A DNA stretch of 64,000 bases from the NCBI GenBank assembly GCA_001599815.1, contig BCIA01000003.1:3534001-3598000 (forward strand), in the 5' to 3' direction. Below are positions 32,543-44,020 of this stretch, piece by piece. Each line of letters opens with the position of its first letter. The first letter of the stretch is position 1. The translations under genes and the position numbers were made by a program. Under the pieces are notes generated by a model. That model was not told the origin of the DNA, did no database searches, and saw nothing but the letters and a program-made list of their open reading frames with translations. The DNA comes from Furcasterigmium furcatum (taxonomy: Eukaryota; Ascomycota; Sordariomycetes; Glomerellales; Plectosphaerellaceae).

Positions 32543-33266
32543 TTAGACGATCATCTGGGCGACGCCCTGGCCGCCGAGGGTCTTGGAGCCGACGAAGTCC
32601 TGGCCCTTGAGGCCGGCGAGGGCGTAGCAGATGGCGGTCAGGGTCAGGAAGACGGCGGCGGCGATCAGGGAGCTGCGGCCGCCGAGGATGCTGAGGTACT
32701 GGATGACGGCCATGATGGTGTAGGCAGCGGCGCGCATGTAGTTGGTGGAGATGCGGCGGACGAAGGTGTCGAACTTCTCGGAGGTCGGGCAGATGCGGAG
32801 GAGGAAGGGGACCTCAATGAAGAGGATGATCAGGGCGGAGGCACTGTCGCAGCAGAGGGAGATTGTCAGCGGTGCTCTCGTGGTGGGCCTCGCCAGAGGA
32901 GATGAACGACAGGGGGCAGAGGAAATGCTTACATGGCCAGGGCACAGAAGACGATGAGCAAGACGGCGAAGGAAAAGATGGTCGCGATGCCGGTAGCAAG
33001 GCAGATGATCATCGACAGGATGCCGAGCCTGAAGAGGGATTAGCATCGAGGGAGATGTATGGCAAAGTGATGGATGCGAATGGGAGAATCGAGCGAGCGG
33101 TTGCAAGATGAACGGCCGAAGCAAGAGGGAGGCGGGCGGGCACCGAAGCTTACCATTGACCGTAGATGCCTGCGCGAGGTTAGTCTTGAAGCTCTCCAGA
33201 CGAAAGAAAGGGACGGGGAGGGCGCGTACTGAAGTTGCGAGTCTGGAACTCTTCCTTGAGAGACAT
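32543..33266 (-). CDS. TVP18: Golgi apparatus membrane protein TVP18
   Basis: Small tetraspanning protein of late-Golgi/Tlg2-containing vesicles. Four exons on the minus strand: 33266-33230, 33169-33154, 33028-32933 and 32843-32543, 149 residues. The start MSLKEEFQTRNFS and the sequence IYGQWLGILSMIICLATGI are hallmarks of the family, as is VPFLLRICPTSEKFDTFVRRISTNY split here as EVPFLLRICPTS and FDTFVRRISTNYMRAA. Four hydrophobic segments are visible. The second exon is only 16 nt and encodes Ser(2 of 3 bases)-Ile-Tyr-Gly-Gln-Trp(2 bases); its GCAG acceptor and GTAAGC donor are clear and it is needed to keep the conserved block. Introns are 60, 125 and 89 nt. It shares a 1.8 kb divergent upstream region with the ornithine cyclodeaminase-like gene. 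Confidence 0.9.
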
Positions 33267-35115
33267 GGCGACGGTGGTTTTCGAGGTGACGTGGGCTGTT
33301 GGAGAGCTGCTTGGCGCTGGAGCTGTCGATCAGAGACGACGAGAGGTAGCTCAGTTGAGGAGAGCTGCGATACTCGGAAGTTTCTTGAGGGAGTAATCGG
33401 GGGAGTCGCGCGGTGAGGTTCGGCGGCGAAGAAATCCAATGGACAGGTTGTTGGAAACGGGAGGATGAGGTGGAAGACGGAAGGTCGGATGGGATGGATG
33501 CCAACAAATGACAAGGGACGGCTTTCGTTCACTTGCGAGGCTGGCGTTTCTTGGGGCGGCCTTGGGGTTCCACTCTTCCGTTGCTGTGGAGGGATGCCCA
33601 GAATGAGCAGGAGTGACTGGGGAAGTGCGCACTGGAACAGCTGCTGCCGGCTGTGGAGCTGACTCGACCAGGCCAGGAACGAGACGGAGATCGTTCAGCG
33701 AGAGGGCCGCTGTGGAGGGGATCGTTACAGTGGATGGTCACTGCGCTGTCAGCCGGGCACTCATCATGATTGAACTCGTCTCCCTCCCCTCGACAACCAC
33801 TCACCTAGAACCTTCCTTCTCAACGCCAAACAAATCTGTCAACCTGTCGAAACCCAGGGACAGCTGTTCGAGGCTCGCAGAAGCGCGTGAAACACCGTCC
33901 TGACACGTTCTGCTTGAAGCTCGTTCCCTGTCGCACGAGCTCGGACTCGAGCACGGGCTGTTCTCTGGTCGTTTGGCTGATGTTGTCTAATAGAGTTGCT
34001 TTCTCTCAGTATCGAATGTCTGCTGAGCGGTTTTGACGACTCGAGCTCGAACGCCTGGCTTCTTCTCTTCTTCTTATGTCTTCCCTCGAACGTCGCATCC
34101 TCTGACGATATTCCCAGGCAGCTATCCGAGAGACGGTTCCGATTGCGAGGACGCGTACGACTCGCTCTCCAGCGTTACGCGGCCGGCGCCCCATGTCTGG
34201 ATCTCTCCCCGCTGTCATGCGACAGCACCGCCTCTTCCACGACTCGTCTCGGCGCGCGTGTTGAGTGCAGAATACAGGTGCCTGGTCGCCGCTCACTTGC
34301 CACTGTACCGCCCAAGCCGGTTCCAGCAAAGCGATGCGCCGGATGAATACGAGTGCCTCGACCGTAACGTCTATTCAACTCCGGGCCCATGCTCCGTCTC
34401 CGGCCGCACTTCGTTGCAAGCGCAAACAGATTTCAACTTGGAACCGCTGGAACTTCTTCAACGCCGCTTCTCTCTCTTTTTTAATCTTGCCCAATATCTG
34501 TGTTGATTTGACTGAAGAATATTTCCTAATGCCGACCCCGTTGGCTCCTGCGAGCACACTCATGCACAACTGGGGAGCAACGTTCAGTCGAGCGGTGGCA
34601 TCCCACCTCGCCTCTCAAACATCAACCTGCAATTCTGCTGCCTCTAGGGTTCGATCCATCATCGTGAGACTTCGGCTCCGGGTACCATCCTGTTACCTGC
34701 TACATCGAAGCAAATGTTTCCAAAACGAATGTAGAGTAAGAAATCATACCATAAGTGCCGCCAATCCCTCTAAACATGCCGGCCAACTATGTGGTAAGAA
34801 TGTATGCACACCCAACACACCTGATGAAGAAGGGCACGTAGGCCAGTGCGGCTAGCGACTATGTTGCGTTGTCATCATGACTCGGCTCGTGTTTAGCTGC
34901 CGGGGACTGGATGTAATTTCACTTCTTGCACGATAATTGTTAATTCAGTTTGACTTGTCCGCACCGCGAGGAGTCGACGAGATTTTGTTGCACAGTTCGG
35001 CCGATGTGCCCCACTTCCGGCACCGTCATCCGGCCTTCAGCCCCTCAGCCCCGGGTGACATATCTGCCGGGCCGTCCGGGACACCACCCAATATCTCCTC
35101 CACAACTACAACGCC
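33267..35115. other. Divergent upstream region of TVP18 and the ornithine cyclodeaminase-like gene
   Basis: 1.85 kb. ORFs up to 196 residues occur (for example at 34265-34855) but show no codon bias and no motif. One GGTTCGATCC at 34648 resembles a tRNA B box but has no A box upstream. Confidence 0.5.
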
Positions 35116-36429
35116 ATGGCTTTGACTGTCTTGAGCGACTCTCAGATCGAGGGCATCCTCGAGAATCTCACATTCGAGGATTATGAGAGCTTCAAAAAGG
35201 CCATAGCGCAAGCACTCCACGATTACTCCAACAACGCCTCGACCCTCGAGGATGGCACATATCATCAGCCGAGGCGGGCAGCGACTCATAACCATGAAAC
35301 CGGAGCCACAACGCTGTATATGCCCTCTTGTAGCCCCATAGGCATGGGATGCAAAGGTGATTCCGCGCAAATCAGCCCTCGCCAACTCTTGGCACTCACT
35401 AACATGCGCCAGTCGTCACTCTCACGGGCCCCTCGAATGTCGAACCGCCCATCCAACCCACGGGCGCCATTACTCTCCTTTCACCCGCCGGCAGCCCTGT
35501 AGGCTTCCTCCACGCACGCAATCTCACAGCCTTCCGCACCGCCCTCGCATCTTCCTGCCTCCTCTCCAAGCGCGGCACTGTCAAGACTCTCACCTCCTTC
35601 GGAACCGGCCTCCAGTCCTACTGGCACGTCCGCCTCGCTCTCCTCACGCGCGGCAGCACCATCAAGCACGTCAACTTTATAGCCCGCTCCTTTTCCCCCA
35701 GCACAAACGCCATTCTGCGCAAGTTTTACGTAGTCCCCGCCGCCCTCAAGGAGCGCGAGGGCTGGACCGACACAACCTTCAGCGTCCTCACGCCCAACTA
35801 CGGCGAGTACACCCGCCTGCTGCGCGAGCAGGTCCGCGCTGCGGACGTGGTGTTCTGCTGCGTGCCGTCGCGCGAGGCGCTCTTCGACGCGGAGATCCTC
35901 ACGAGCCACGAGGGCAGGCGGAAGGGCCGCCTCGTTGTGGCCGTGGGGAGCTACAGGCCCGAGATGAGGGAGCTGCCGAAGGAGCTGCTGCTACAGGCGA
36001 CCAAGCGGGAGGGGTCGCACCTGCACTTCCACAAGCATGCCCTGGAGGCGGGAGTGCTGGTGGTTGATACCATCGACGGGGTGTTGAGGGACGCGGGGGA
36101 GGTCATTGATGCCGGCCTGCGGCCGGACCAGCTTGTCGAGTGAGTAGCCGTCCACTATGCGTGTGCTTGGATCTTTCCTGAGAACTGTTGGCGGAAAAGA
36201 AAGGATCGCACAATGCTGACTTCTACCCAGGCTTGGGGAGCTGGTGGAGCTTCATCGGCAGAGCAAGCAGGACGAGTCCAAGAAGGACGACCATCTGGCT
36301 GCCTGGCTGAGAGAGGGGACGGTCATCTACAAGAGTGTTGGACTGGGTCTGATGGACCTGGCTGTTGGGGCTCATCTCGTCGACTTCGCGAGAGAAAGGG
36401 GGGTGGGCACTCAAATTGCTGGGTTCTGA
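35116..36429 (+). CDS. Ornithine cyclodeaminase / mu-crystallin family protein
   Basis: NAD(P)-dependent Rossmann-fold family that includes ornithine cyclodeaminase, alanine dehydrogenase, ketimine reductase and mu-crystallin. Exons 35116-35356, 35413-36139 and 36231-36429, 388 residues. The N-terminal substrate-side domain begins MALTVLSDSQIEGILENL. The nucleotide-binding turn is SFGTGLQSYWHVRLALL, equivalent to the usual GAGxQA. ADVVFCCVPSREALFDAEIL and VVAVGSYRPEMRELP match the family's conserved strands, and the C-terminal exon (TVIYKSVGLGLMDLAVGAHL) carries the typical closing helix. The canonical GAGxQ has changed to GTGLQ. The reaction cannot be fixed from sequence: proline formation from ornithine or imine reduction are both possible. 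No amino-acid metabolism genes sit beside it. Confidence 0.9.
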
Positions 36430-39400
36430 GAGTAAGCAGGTCTCGGAGTGAAGATTGTGTGGAGATCTCTCCGGCATGGGAACTCAAGGAAAACTCATTG
36501 TCAGAATAGCCAGGTTCTTGGACTGCCCCTGGTGTCATCCAGAGCAATTGCGCTCCCGGAGGTTGTCTCTACTGTCACTCAATTGTATATGTTCCGTTGG
36601 TAACTCACGCCTGTAACGAGCAAGGGCCGTGCCATGGACAACTTTCACCATCGAACCGGATCGGCATCCATGCAGATCTGAGCTACTGGAACAGAAGCCA
36701 GAACATGCAACCCGTACCACCCACCCCGGACCTCAGAAACACGAGTTGTCGCGAACGAGCCTCACGATGGGAATTCCACTTTGCAAATTTAGAACAGACA
36801 TCAGCAGACCAGAAAAAGCAGAGACGGGAGCATGCGCACGAGAGCCCTCGTGATCACCTAGTTGTGTCGTCGGGCCCCTGGACCATGCCCAAAGACGGCC
36901 TAGTCGTCCGCTAGGTACCGTTGGTTCCCCCAGATCGAAGTATCGAAGTACCTGTGGAGGAACAAGTTCAACACGGTGCAAACCTTTGCGAATCTGTTTC
37001 GTGGCCTGGACCGCTGTTGACGGCGAGATGACACGTTGAGGTCCAACGGCCATTGACGTAGCAATGCTGCTCCCGTGGTCGTCCCGGCAGCTAGAAACAT
37101 AAGGCCGGGAGATGATTTGATCGATGCCACTCGCAAAAACTAGATTCGCTGGACTATTGATGAGCGAACTGCCCGCGTGGCTGGCGAGATGGCTGGGGTA
37201 CGCGGAGACGAAAGGCCGGGACGCCGCCGTTCGTGGTTGCCAGGAGAAGTAGACGAAATGCCACGGCCATCCTTCGAAGCATCACGAGGGCGTGTGACGG
37301 GTTGAAGGTTGTCCTGCAGGATGACACACGGAAACTGTCCGGGCTGCGGAGGACCTGTGGATGAGATAGATGCATGAGATCTGCGCTTCGATCCTCCCCA
37401 GAAAAGCTGGCAAGCCTGCATCCCGCCGTGAATGATGATGGGCAGATGCAGATGCTCGTTCACAAGAGAGAACCCTACCTGTTGCTGATGGGACATGGCG
37501 TCATACCTAAGGTAGCGGTTGTCGGCCGGGAGAGGGGCTAATCTAGGCGCCCCGCGTTTTCCAGGACCACCTAGACTCGGACGAGGCTTCCCAGCAGAGT
37601 TCTTCGGGACGGCTTGGCAGCCTTGGGATCAACGTCAGCGCCTGAGACGCAGCCCGCAGCACAGGAACCCCCCCGTCGGTGGCTCGACGGGGGGAGGCTC
37701 GGGCTTGCCGTGTCGTCAATTGACCTCTTGGGTGATGTATTGCCGTCATGGAAACCCCACGAGAGTTGCAGAGTGGGCTGAGGCGGCTGGATAGAGTCCA
37801 GGTAGAACTGGACCATCGCCGATTACGAGCTGATGCCATGCCCAGCAGAGAGAATGGCTCCAGCAGGTGGCAATTGCCTGCAAGGCGGGAGGGCGGGATG
37901 ACGATGAGCTTGAAGAACTCCGAGGGCGAGGGGCCAGCTGTTCTTCCAGTGGCTCTGTTCTCCAGCCAAGGCCCGGGGAAGAAGTGGTGCTGGCCCACCG
38001 GGAGCTCTTCGAGAACAATCATCTCTCTCGGCTACCGGGGCCGAGTGATGTACATTTGGCATTCCTTGCGTGATTGTATCGAGGCTCAGTTCTGCCAGTC
38101 GCCCGTTGTCCCAGGAGTCAGTCAGCCAGTCAGTCCAGCTCAGCTCGTATCTCTCGCCTCATCTCGTCCCGTGCCGTCTGACTGTGCTGCGGCCGTCAGG
38201 AGTCTGCCCGAGCCCTGGACCGCGTGTCTGGTCCGGACCAGCTCGACTGGTCGGGCAAAGATAGCATGATGAAAGCGGTGAAGGAGCGCGCTGCAGCAAA
38301 CAAAATCTGCAGCGCTCGTGGTTGGAGATGAGTCCCGGTTCGGGAGTGCGCGCGGTCCGCTACTGGCTGGAATGCGGGCTGGTCGAGACGTGCCATGCCC
38401 CTCGTGGTCTGGACGGCGGTGGGGCACGTCAGTCAATGGAGGTCCCTCCCCGCCGTACCTCCAACTCGCAGGTACCTGGGGGGTATTTTGGGACGCCGCA
38501 CTGTGACCAGACCGGACGCGCCCCACCGCTGGCGTCAGGCCCGGGGCGGGCTGAGTTGTGTCATTCATGGGCGCCGGTGCAACTGTGTTTGGAAGCCCAA
38601 CAAATCATGGCCTGTGAGTTTACGGGTTTTGTTGAATCCGGAAGCGTTGCAGACTGGCGAATTGCGAAGGTGGCGGTCAATTGAGCGCGTCAATACCCCT
38701 TTTTTGCCCCTGAAGCTGAGGTGTCCCGGGGGGTTGGGGGGAGACCTAAGGTTCCGGAGGCATCCCATCTCACAGGGCACCGGCCCGGGTCTGGGACAGC
38801 GCTGAGGGCGCTGTAGGTGAGGTCAGACAAAGGGCAAAGCACCCACAGGGGTGGGGCACTTACGTGCTCGGCTGGCAAACTGGGTCGACTGCAGGACCGG
38901 TGGGCAAATGGCGGGGCGTCGTATCGGGATGACCTTCCCAAGGCTCCCCCAAGCCCGGCGAAAGGGCAGCCACGGGGTCCAGAAGAGTCCCCAAGCAGAT
39001 CATTCGGGCCGTGCGTGATGACTCGATCGCGCACTTTGCAGGCGGTACATGGGGTACATGGGTACCTCGCGGCGGACATCCCTGTCTCGTCACCGCTGAC
39101 TGGCCGACCAAGGGTTGCTCGGGTGGTGACCAAGTCGTCAAGTACCGTGTGCTGCTTGCGTCTCCAATATAAGAAGTCGAGCTCATCGAGGACTTGCAGT
39201 GACTTTGGCTCCCTTTCTCCCCCTGAAGCTCTCGTGCTTACCTACAACCTCCTCCTTTTCCATCAGTCGCATTTCGATGCCATCGTCAGAAAGACTCCTG
39301 CGGACTCTCGAGTTCTACCCCGTATCATCTGCCACGCCCAGCTTATAATCCTTATCCCACCTCCCTATCGCACCCACCTGAGCTTGAGAGCCGCCGCAAG

Positions 39401-40411
39401 CCGCACTCGCCAGAACCAGCAACAGCAACAGCATCATTTCTACGAAGCAGCAGTTGTATTCCTCTGCGCATCCCGTAAGTTCCTTGCCCACCGCGAATTG
39501 CCCGGTTCTGCCTGTTTTGTGCATTGGCTCTGCTTTTTGCTGTCTGTCCTGGTCTGCGACTTGCATTGTTCTGCCATTGGATTCAATTCGCGGACAGGGG
39601 GGTGGGCAGAGCTTGCCGGTCTCAGTCTGCCTGCCCCTCCATCAGTCACATCACCGTATTCTCAAAGAGGATCGCAAGTTTCTCGACTCGGCCAACACCC
39701 GGGATGCTCTTGCACCTCCACCTCCGGGAAGAAAAGGCCACAGGTCCGAGAATCCGCCAGATGTCGACGCCTACTGCGGCAGAGTCACATCTTGAGCGTT
39801 ATTAGCCGGGCTTCCTTATCGCGAGGCGGTGTCAGAGCGAGCGAGCAGCCAACCAACCCCTTACAGCCCGCAGCCACAGGGGAGAGATACCTGCTCGTAC
39901 ACCCTCGGTCTGTTATCTCGCGTCGGGCAGAGATCAGCAGTTCTGGCGATAGCTCCCTCCCTCCTGGGATTCCCGTCCCTGGCGAAAACCGGCATGCGAT
40001 CCCTTATCTTCCCCGTCTCCAGGGGTCGATCCCGGCTTATCGACTCTATCTTGCGTCCGATCTCGTCTTTGCTCCGTGTTCCTGATCCAGCTTGGGCCAG
40101 AAAAAAGGCGACACCAGCACAGGGCAGAGGCTGAGCTTGGCTGCGGGCTGGGCTGGCTGAGTCGTCGTCGTCGCCGCCGCCCTCCTTGACTCACTGGCAT
40201 TATTATTATCTCACTTGCTTTGCTACAAATCCTTCTCGATCGCAGCTCGATGCTTCAGCTTTCTTATCACCTCGTATGCTAATTGCACTCGTTGGTACAG
40301 ATTATCCTGCGACGCTTCTGTTTCATCGCCGGTTTTCCTTGTATCAACAACATATCCTCTCCCCCAACCGCCCAAAAGCAAAACTCGGCAACATACACCG
40401 ACAAACAGATC
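36430..40411. other. 4.0 kb gene-free region upstream of AIM21
   Basis: Many GC-rich ORFs on both strands, the longest 422 codons (38817-40085), without coding bias or motifs. From about 39200 the sequence becomes C/T-rich with a perfect GTAAGT at 39475 and good pyrimidine-tract acceptors near 40246 and 40300, consistent with a long 5' UTR that contains an intron. This is a guess from splice signals only. Confidence 0.45.
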
Positions 40412-43223
40412 ATGTCCACCGCCGCAACCATGTCTCAACCACCTTCCATTCCTCCTAGACCTTCTAGGAGTTCCGACAGGTCGCCCGGGGATCTCCAGCC
40501 GACCATCCCCCCTCGTCCGACCAAGCGCTTCGACCGCTCCATCTCGCCGAATCCCGCTCGTTTCGCTCCCTCGCCTCTGAACGAGCCCCAGTTCCCGAAG
40601 AGCCCCAGGACCTCCCGCTTCGACCTGAGCATTACCAATGTCGTCGACCAAGAACCCATCCTGCGCCCCGGTAGCGTCTCCCTGCCTTCCCTCGGCCAGG
40701 AGGGCAACGAGTACGAGGCCGTCCAAGAGGAATTGTCGACTGCCCAGTCCGCCTCGCGCCCTACGTCGCCCGAGCAGACCCGCCTGGTCTCCGAGGACCT
40801 CAAGCTCCATGCCCCGAAGCCCTCCGTCCCGGCTCAGACCTCCAAGCAGCGCGTCCAGGCCGTGACCAGGACCGATTCCGACAAGGCCGCCTCGTACGGC
40901 TTTGGCCGCGCCAGCAACGAAGAGCTGCCCGATCGCGGAAACTTCCGCAAGAAGCGCTCCAGCATTGCCGGTCAGTCGGAAACCGACGGCAGCGTCATTG
41001 ATGACGAGGAGCACGGCATCCCGGAGATCGGCCAGCGTGTGCCAATGAACCCTCACCTCGGCGATGTCCAGGCTCCCTCGCCCGCTCCTCAGAACCTCGG
41101 TGGTGAGGCCGGCAGCAGGTCGCAAACCCCCCGCCACCACCACCGCAAGCACAGCTCTCGCGGTTTCGCCGAACTTCCCCCTGGCAGCTACGGTCTTCAC
41201 GGCCACGGCACTCCTCAGCCTACCGACCGGTTCGAGAAGGCTTGGTACGATAAGCACCCCGACTCCTGGAAGAGGGAGTCGCAGGTCTCGCTGCATGACC
41301 GCCAGAACGACTTTGCCATGAGCAGCACAGAGCTCAACAAGATTGTCAGGGAAACTCGCGACTCTGGTCTCGGTACGTTCACTCGATTCTCCTTCTACAA
41401 TGGCGACATGAGACTGACCCAGCACAGGCACCTCAGCTGGCTATGCGGGCACTCCCAGTGAGGAGGTTGGCTACCAGGCTTCCGACGAGTACACCCACCG
41501 CATTTCGTCCCGCCCCGGCTCGGCCGCGCCCAGGTCTCCCGAACTCCACCGCTCCTCGCCTGCCCTGGTTGGTTCTTCCGCCGTCCAGGACGAGCTGGAC
41601 GATGTCATCCACGTCGATGCGTCGCACAACCGCAGCCGGAGCTTCCTGGCCAATCCCAGTGAGGAGAACCTGGCCGAGGGCGAGGAGAGCTATTCCGCGC
41701 CCATTCTGGCCAGCGATGAGGTTGCCAAGCACCCCCGCCACTGGGACCTGCAGCCTGCTGTTGAGCCCGCCGCCGATCGCCGCGGCAGCTTCCTCGAGGA
41801 CGAGTCGAGCCGCCCCAACAGCCGCCCTTCCAGCCTCTACCATAACAACGGCTCCAATGTGGAGCTGGCCTCGACTCCTCTGGAGGACGTCGAGGAGTAC
41901 GAGCCTCTCTTCCCCGAAGAGGAAGAGGAGAAGAAGAAGGCTGAAGCCGAGGGCCACACCTGGAAGCCCCGCCACAAATTCCCCAGCAAGGACGTCTGGG
42001 AGGATGCACCCGACAGCGTCAACGCCACAGCCGTCGTGTCGACACCGGATCTCGAGCAGCGCCAGCCCCGCCGCAGGCGCACCGAGGAGTTCCGTTCGGA
42101 GACGCCCGCCCAGGCCTTCGCCAGGCATCAAGAGGAGCTTGCAGAGAAGGAGTCGCGCGAGTCCGAGAACTTCAGGCGCCAGCAGCCAACATATCTGCCG
42201 CTCCAGAGGGTCGAGTCGAACGAGGAGCGCCCGCGCCCGCAAAACCGCTTCCCCAGCCGCGACATCTGGGAAGACACGCCCGAGAGTCTTATGCACGAGG
42301 CCACCGTCGACACACCCGAGAACGAGGAGTTGTCGCCGGTAGCTGCGAAGCCCCAGATCCCGTCGAGGCCCGTGAAGAAGCTGTCGGGAGACAAGCCGGC
42401 CATCCCCGAGAGGCCCAAGCCCAGGCAGACGCCGAGCGACGAGGCAGTGAGGCAGAAGCCCTCGATCTCTGACAAGCCCAAGCCCCAGATTCCCGCTCGC
42501 CCCGTCAAGACATTATCGCCCGAGCAGGATGGCCTTCCTAGGCAAAAACCTGCTGTTCCGGCCAGGCCCGCCGGCAGCAAGATCCAGGCCCTCCAGGCCG
42601 GTTTCATGTCAGATCTCAACAAGCGCCTGCAGCTGGGCCCCCAGGCGCCGAAGAAGGAGGAGCCCCCCGCGGCAGAGACGGTTGAGCAGAAGGAGGTTAA
42701 GCCACTGGTCGACGCCAGGAAGAGCCGGGCTCGTGGTCCTCAGCGCAGGGCACCTGCGGCGAGGAGCCCCGCCCCCGCAAAGGAGCTCAAGGCCGGAGCT
42801 CCCGTGCTGAGTTTCTCCCCGCTCAGGACGTGCTGGAGCATCGGCGACGACGGTGTGCTGGAAATCGACAACGAGAAGCCCGCTCCCAAGGAGGAGGTGT
42901 CCGAGGTCTCTGAGGTGCGAGTCATCGAGGCGCAGACCATCGTCGAGATTGAGCCCGAGACAACGACGGAAGAGCCCACGCCTGCCGAGTCAGAACCTGA
43001 AAAGGTCGAGGCTGCGGCTCCCGAGACGATAGCGACAGAAGCCCAGGCTGATGCGCAGCCGGAGGTAGAACCGCTGACGCAGGAACCTGCTGTCGAGGAG
43101 CCGAAGGAAGAGGCCAAGTCGCTTGCGAGTAACATAGCGGGCGAGCCCATCACTGAGGCAAAGATAGAGGAGAAGAAGGAAGATCCTCTTGTCGTCGAGG
43201 CGACGGGTGGCGAGAAGGCGTAG
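40412..43223 (+). CDS. AIM21: AIM21-like cortical actin patch protein
   Basis: Exons 40412-41372 and 41428-43223 (GTACGT...CACAG intron), 918 residues; start at MSTAATMSQ, with the second Met at 40430 also possible. Yeast Aim21 forms a complex with Tda2 that binds capping protein and limits barbed-end actin assembly at endocytic patches. The protein is Pro/Glu/Ser/Arg-rich and mostly disordered. It starts with two SH3-ligand motifs (SIPPRPSR, TIPPRPTK), has several more of the type PQIPSRPVKK and PQIPARPVKT near residues 635-700, and a twice-repeated block, FPSKDVWEDAPDS near residue 505 and FPSRDIWEDTPES near 595. The short helix IQALQAGFMSDLNKRLQLGP near 700-720 is the best conserved element of the family. 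The C-terminus is a long acidic stretch. Assignment rests on overall layout and these motifs. Confidence 0.85.
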
Positions 43224-44020
43224 ATGTTTGGTTTTACTCTCTTCTAGGGCACTTGTTTCTCCTCTTTTTATCTTTCTCTGCGGTACTCGACGACGTAGTA
43301 TGACCGGCATTGGACTGGGGAACGAAACAGACATTTGCACGAGACGCAGAGTAGAGAATGGCAGCAGACAGATTTGTTTGAGTTGTCTACGTGAATGAGC
43401 GACAGCTTACACGAGTGGTAGATGTAGAGTAGCAGTGTATTAGTAGCTAAGATCGTGCAGAAATAATACTTTTGTTGGTTACACTCTCAATGTCGAGCTG
43501 TTCGTGATACTTCACTTGATGTTGACCCCTCCAATTGCCAATCTTCGGCCGCTCATTGGCCCCCCACCGCTGAAGCTCCCTCTGGCTTTGGCGGGTTTGG
43601 CAGCTGATTGCCCCTCGGAAGTGACTGCCCGACCTCTGCTGCAGTCGCTCCCGGCGCACCACAGCCACGGCATCTTCCGGTTTCTCTCGGCTATCCGCCC
43701 CCGGACCGGGACACTGACGTATGAGACGCGCCCCAATTAGGATTTGCTCCCCACAGAGATCTGTGCATTTCACTCGGCCTGTGAGACCCTTAAGCCGTCG
43801 AAATCCATCCGGCCAAACCGCCAAGTGCCCGCGCAAGGCGAACGTCCAGTACTTATTGTAAACCGGGCAATTGAACGACGGCACCTGGAGGAAGCTCTGG
43901 ACTCTTTGCCTTCTTTTCTTCTCTTTTCCTGTGACCCGGCGTCGACGCTGAGGGAGGCTTCGCGGGTGCGAGAACAGCACGAATCATCGACGTTTCCGGC
44001 ACGAAAAAAGCTCTGACGCA
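43224..44020. other. Intergenic region between AIM21 and ETF-QO
   Basis: 0.8 kb; 3' UTR then promoter/leader, with a short C/T-rich stretch at 43905-43935. No gene seen. Confidence 0.6.

Noticed and set aside
27857..33266. F-box, P450 and TVP18 as a secondary-metabolite cluster
   Set aside because: No backbone synthase, transporter or pathway regulator; TVP18 is a conserved Golgi protein.
33996..34346. ORF starting with a signal-peptide-like stretch (possible small secreted protein)
   Set aside because: The hydrophobic start is followed by Arg/Ser-rich sequence without codon bias or paired Cys pattern; chance is more likely.
34648..34657. tRNA B-box-like GGTTCGATCC
   Set aside because: One base shorter than the consensus, no A box 30-60 nt upstream and no cloverleaf can be drawn.
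38817..40085. 422-codon ORF upstream of AIM21
   Set aside because: Codon use is irregular (many CGA, AGA, TCA, CCC), composition is Ser/Arg/Pro/Cys-rich, no motif. More likely leader and promoter DNA.
40223..41431. 402-codon ORF antisense to AIM21 exon 1
   Set aside because: Shadow of a GC-biased coding exon; no domain and no splice support.
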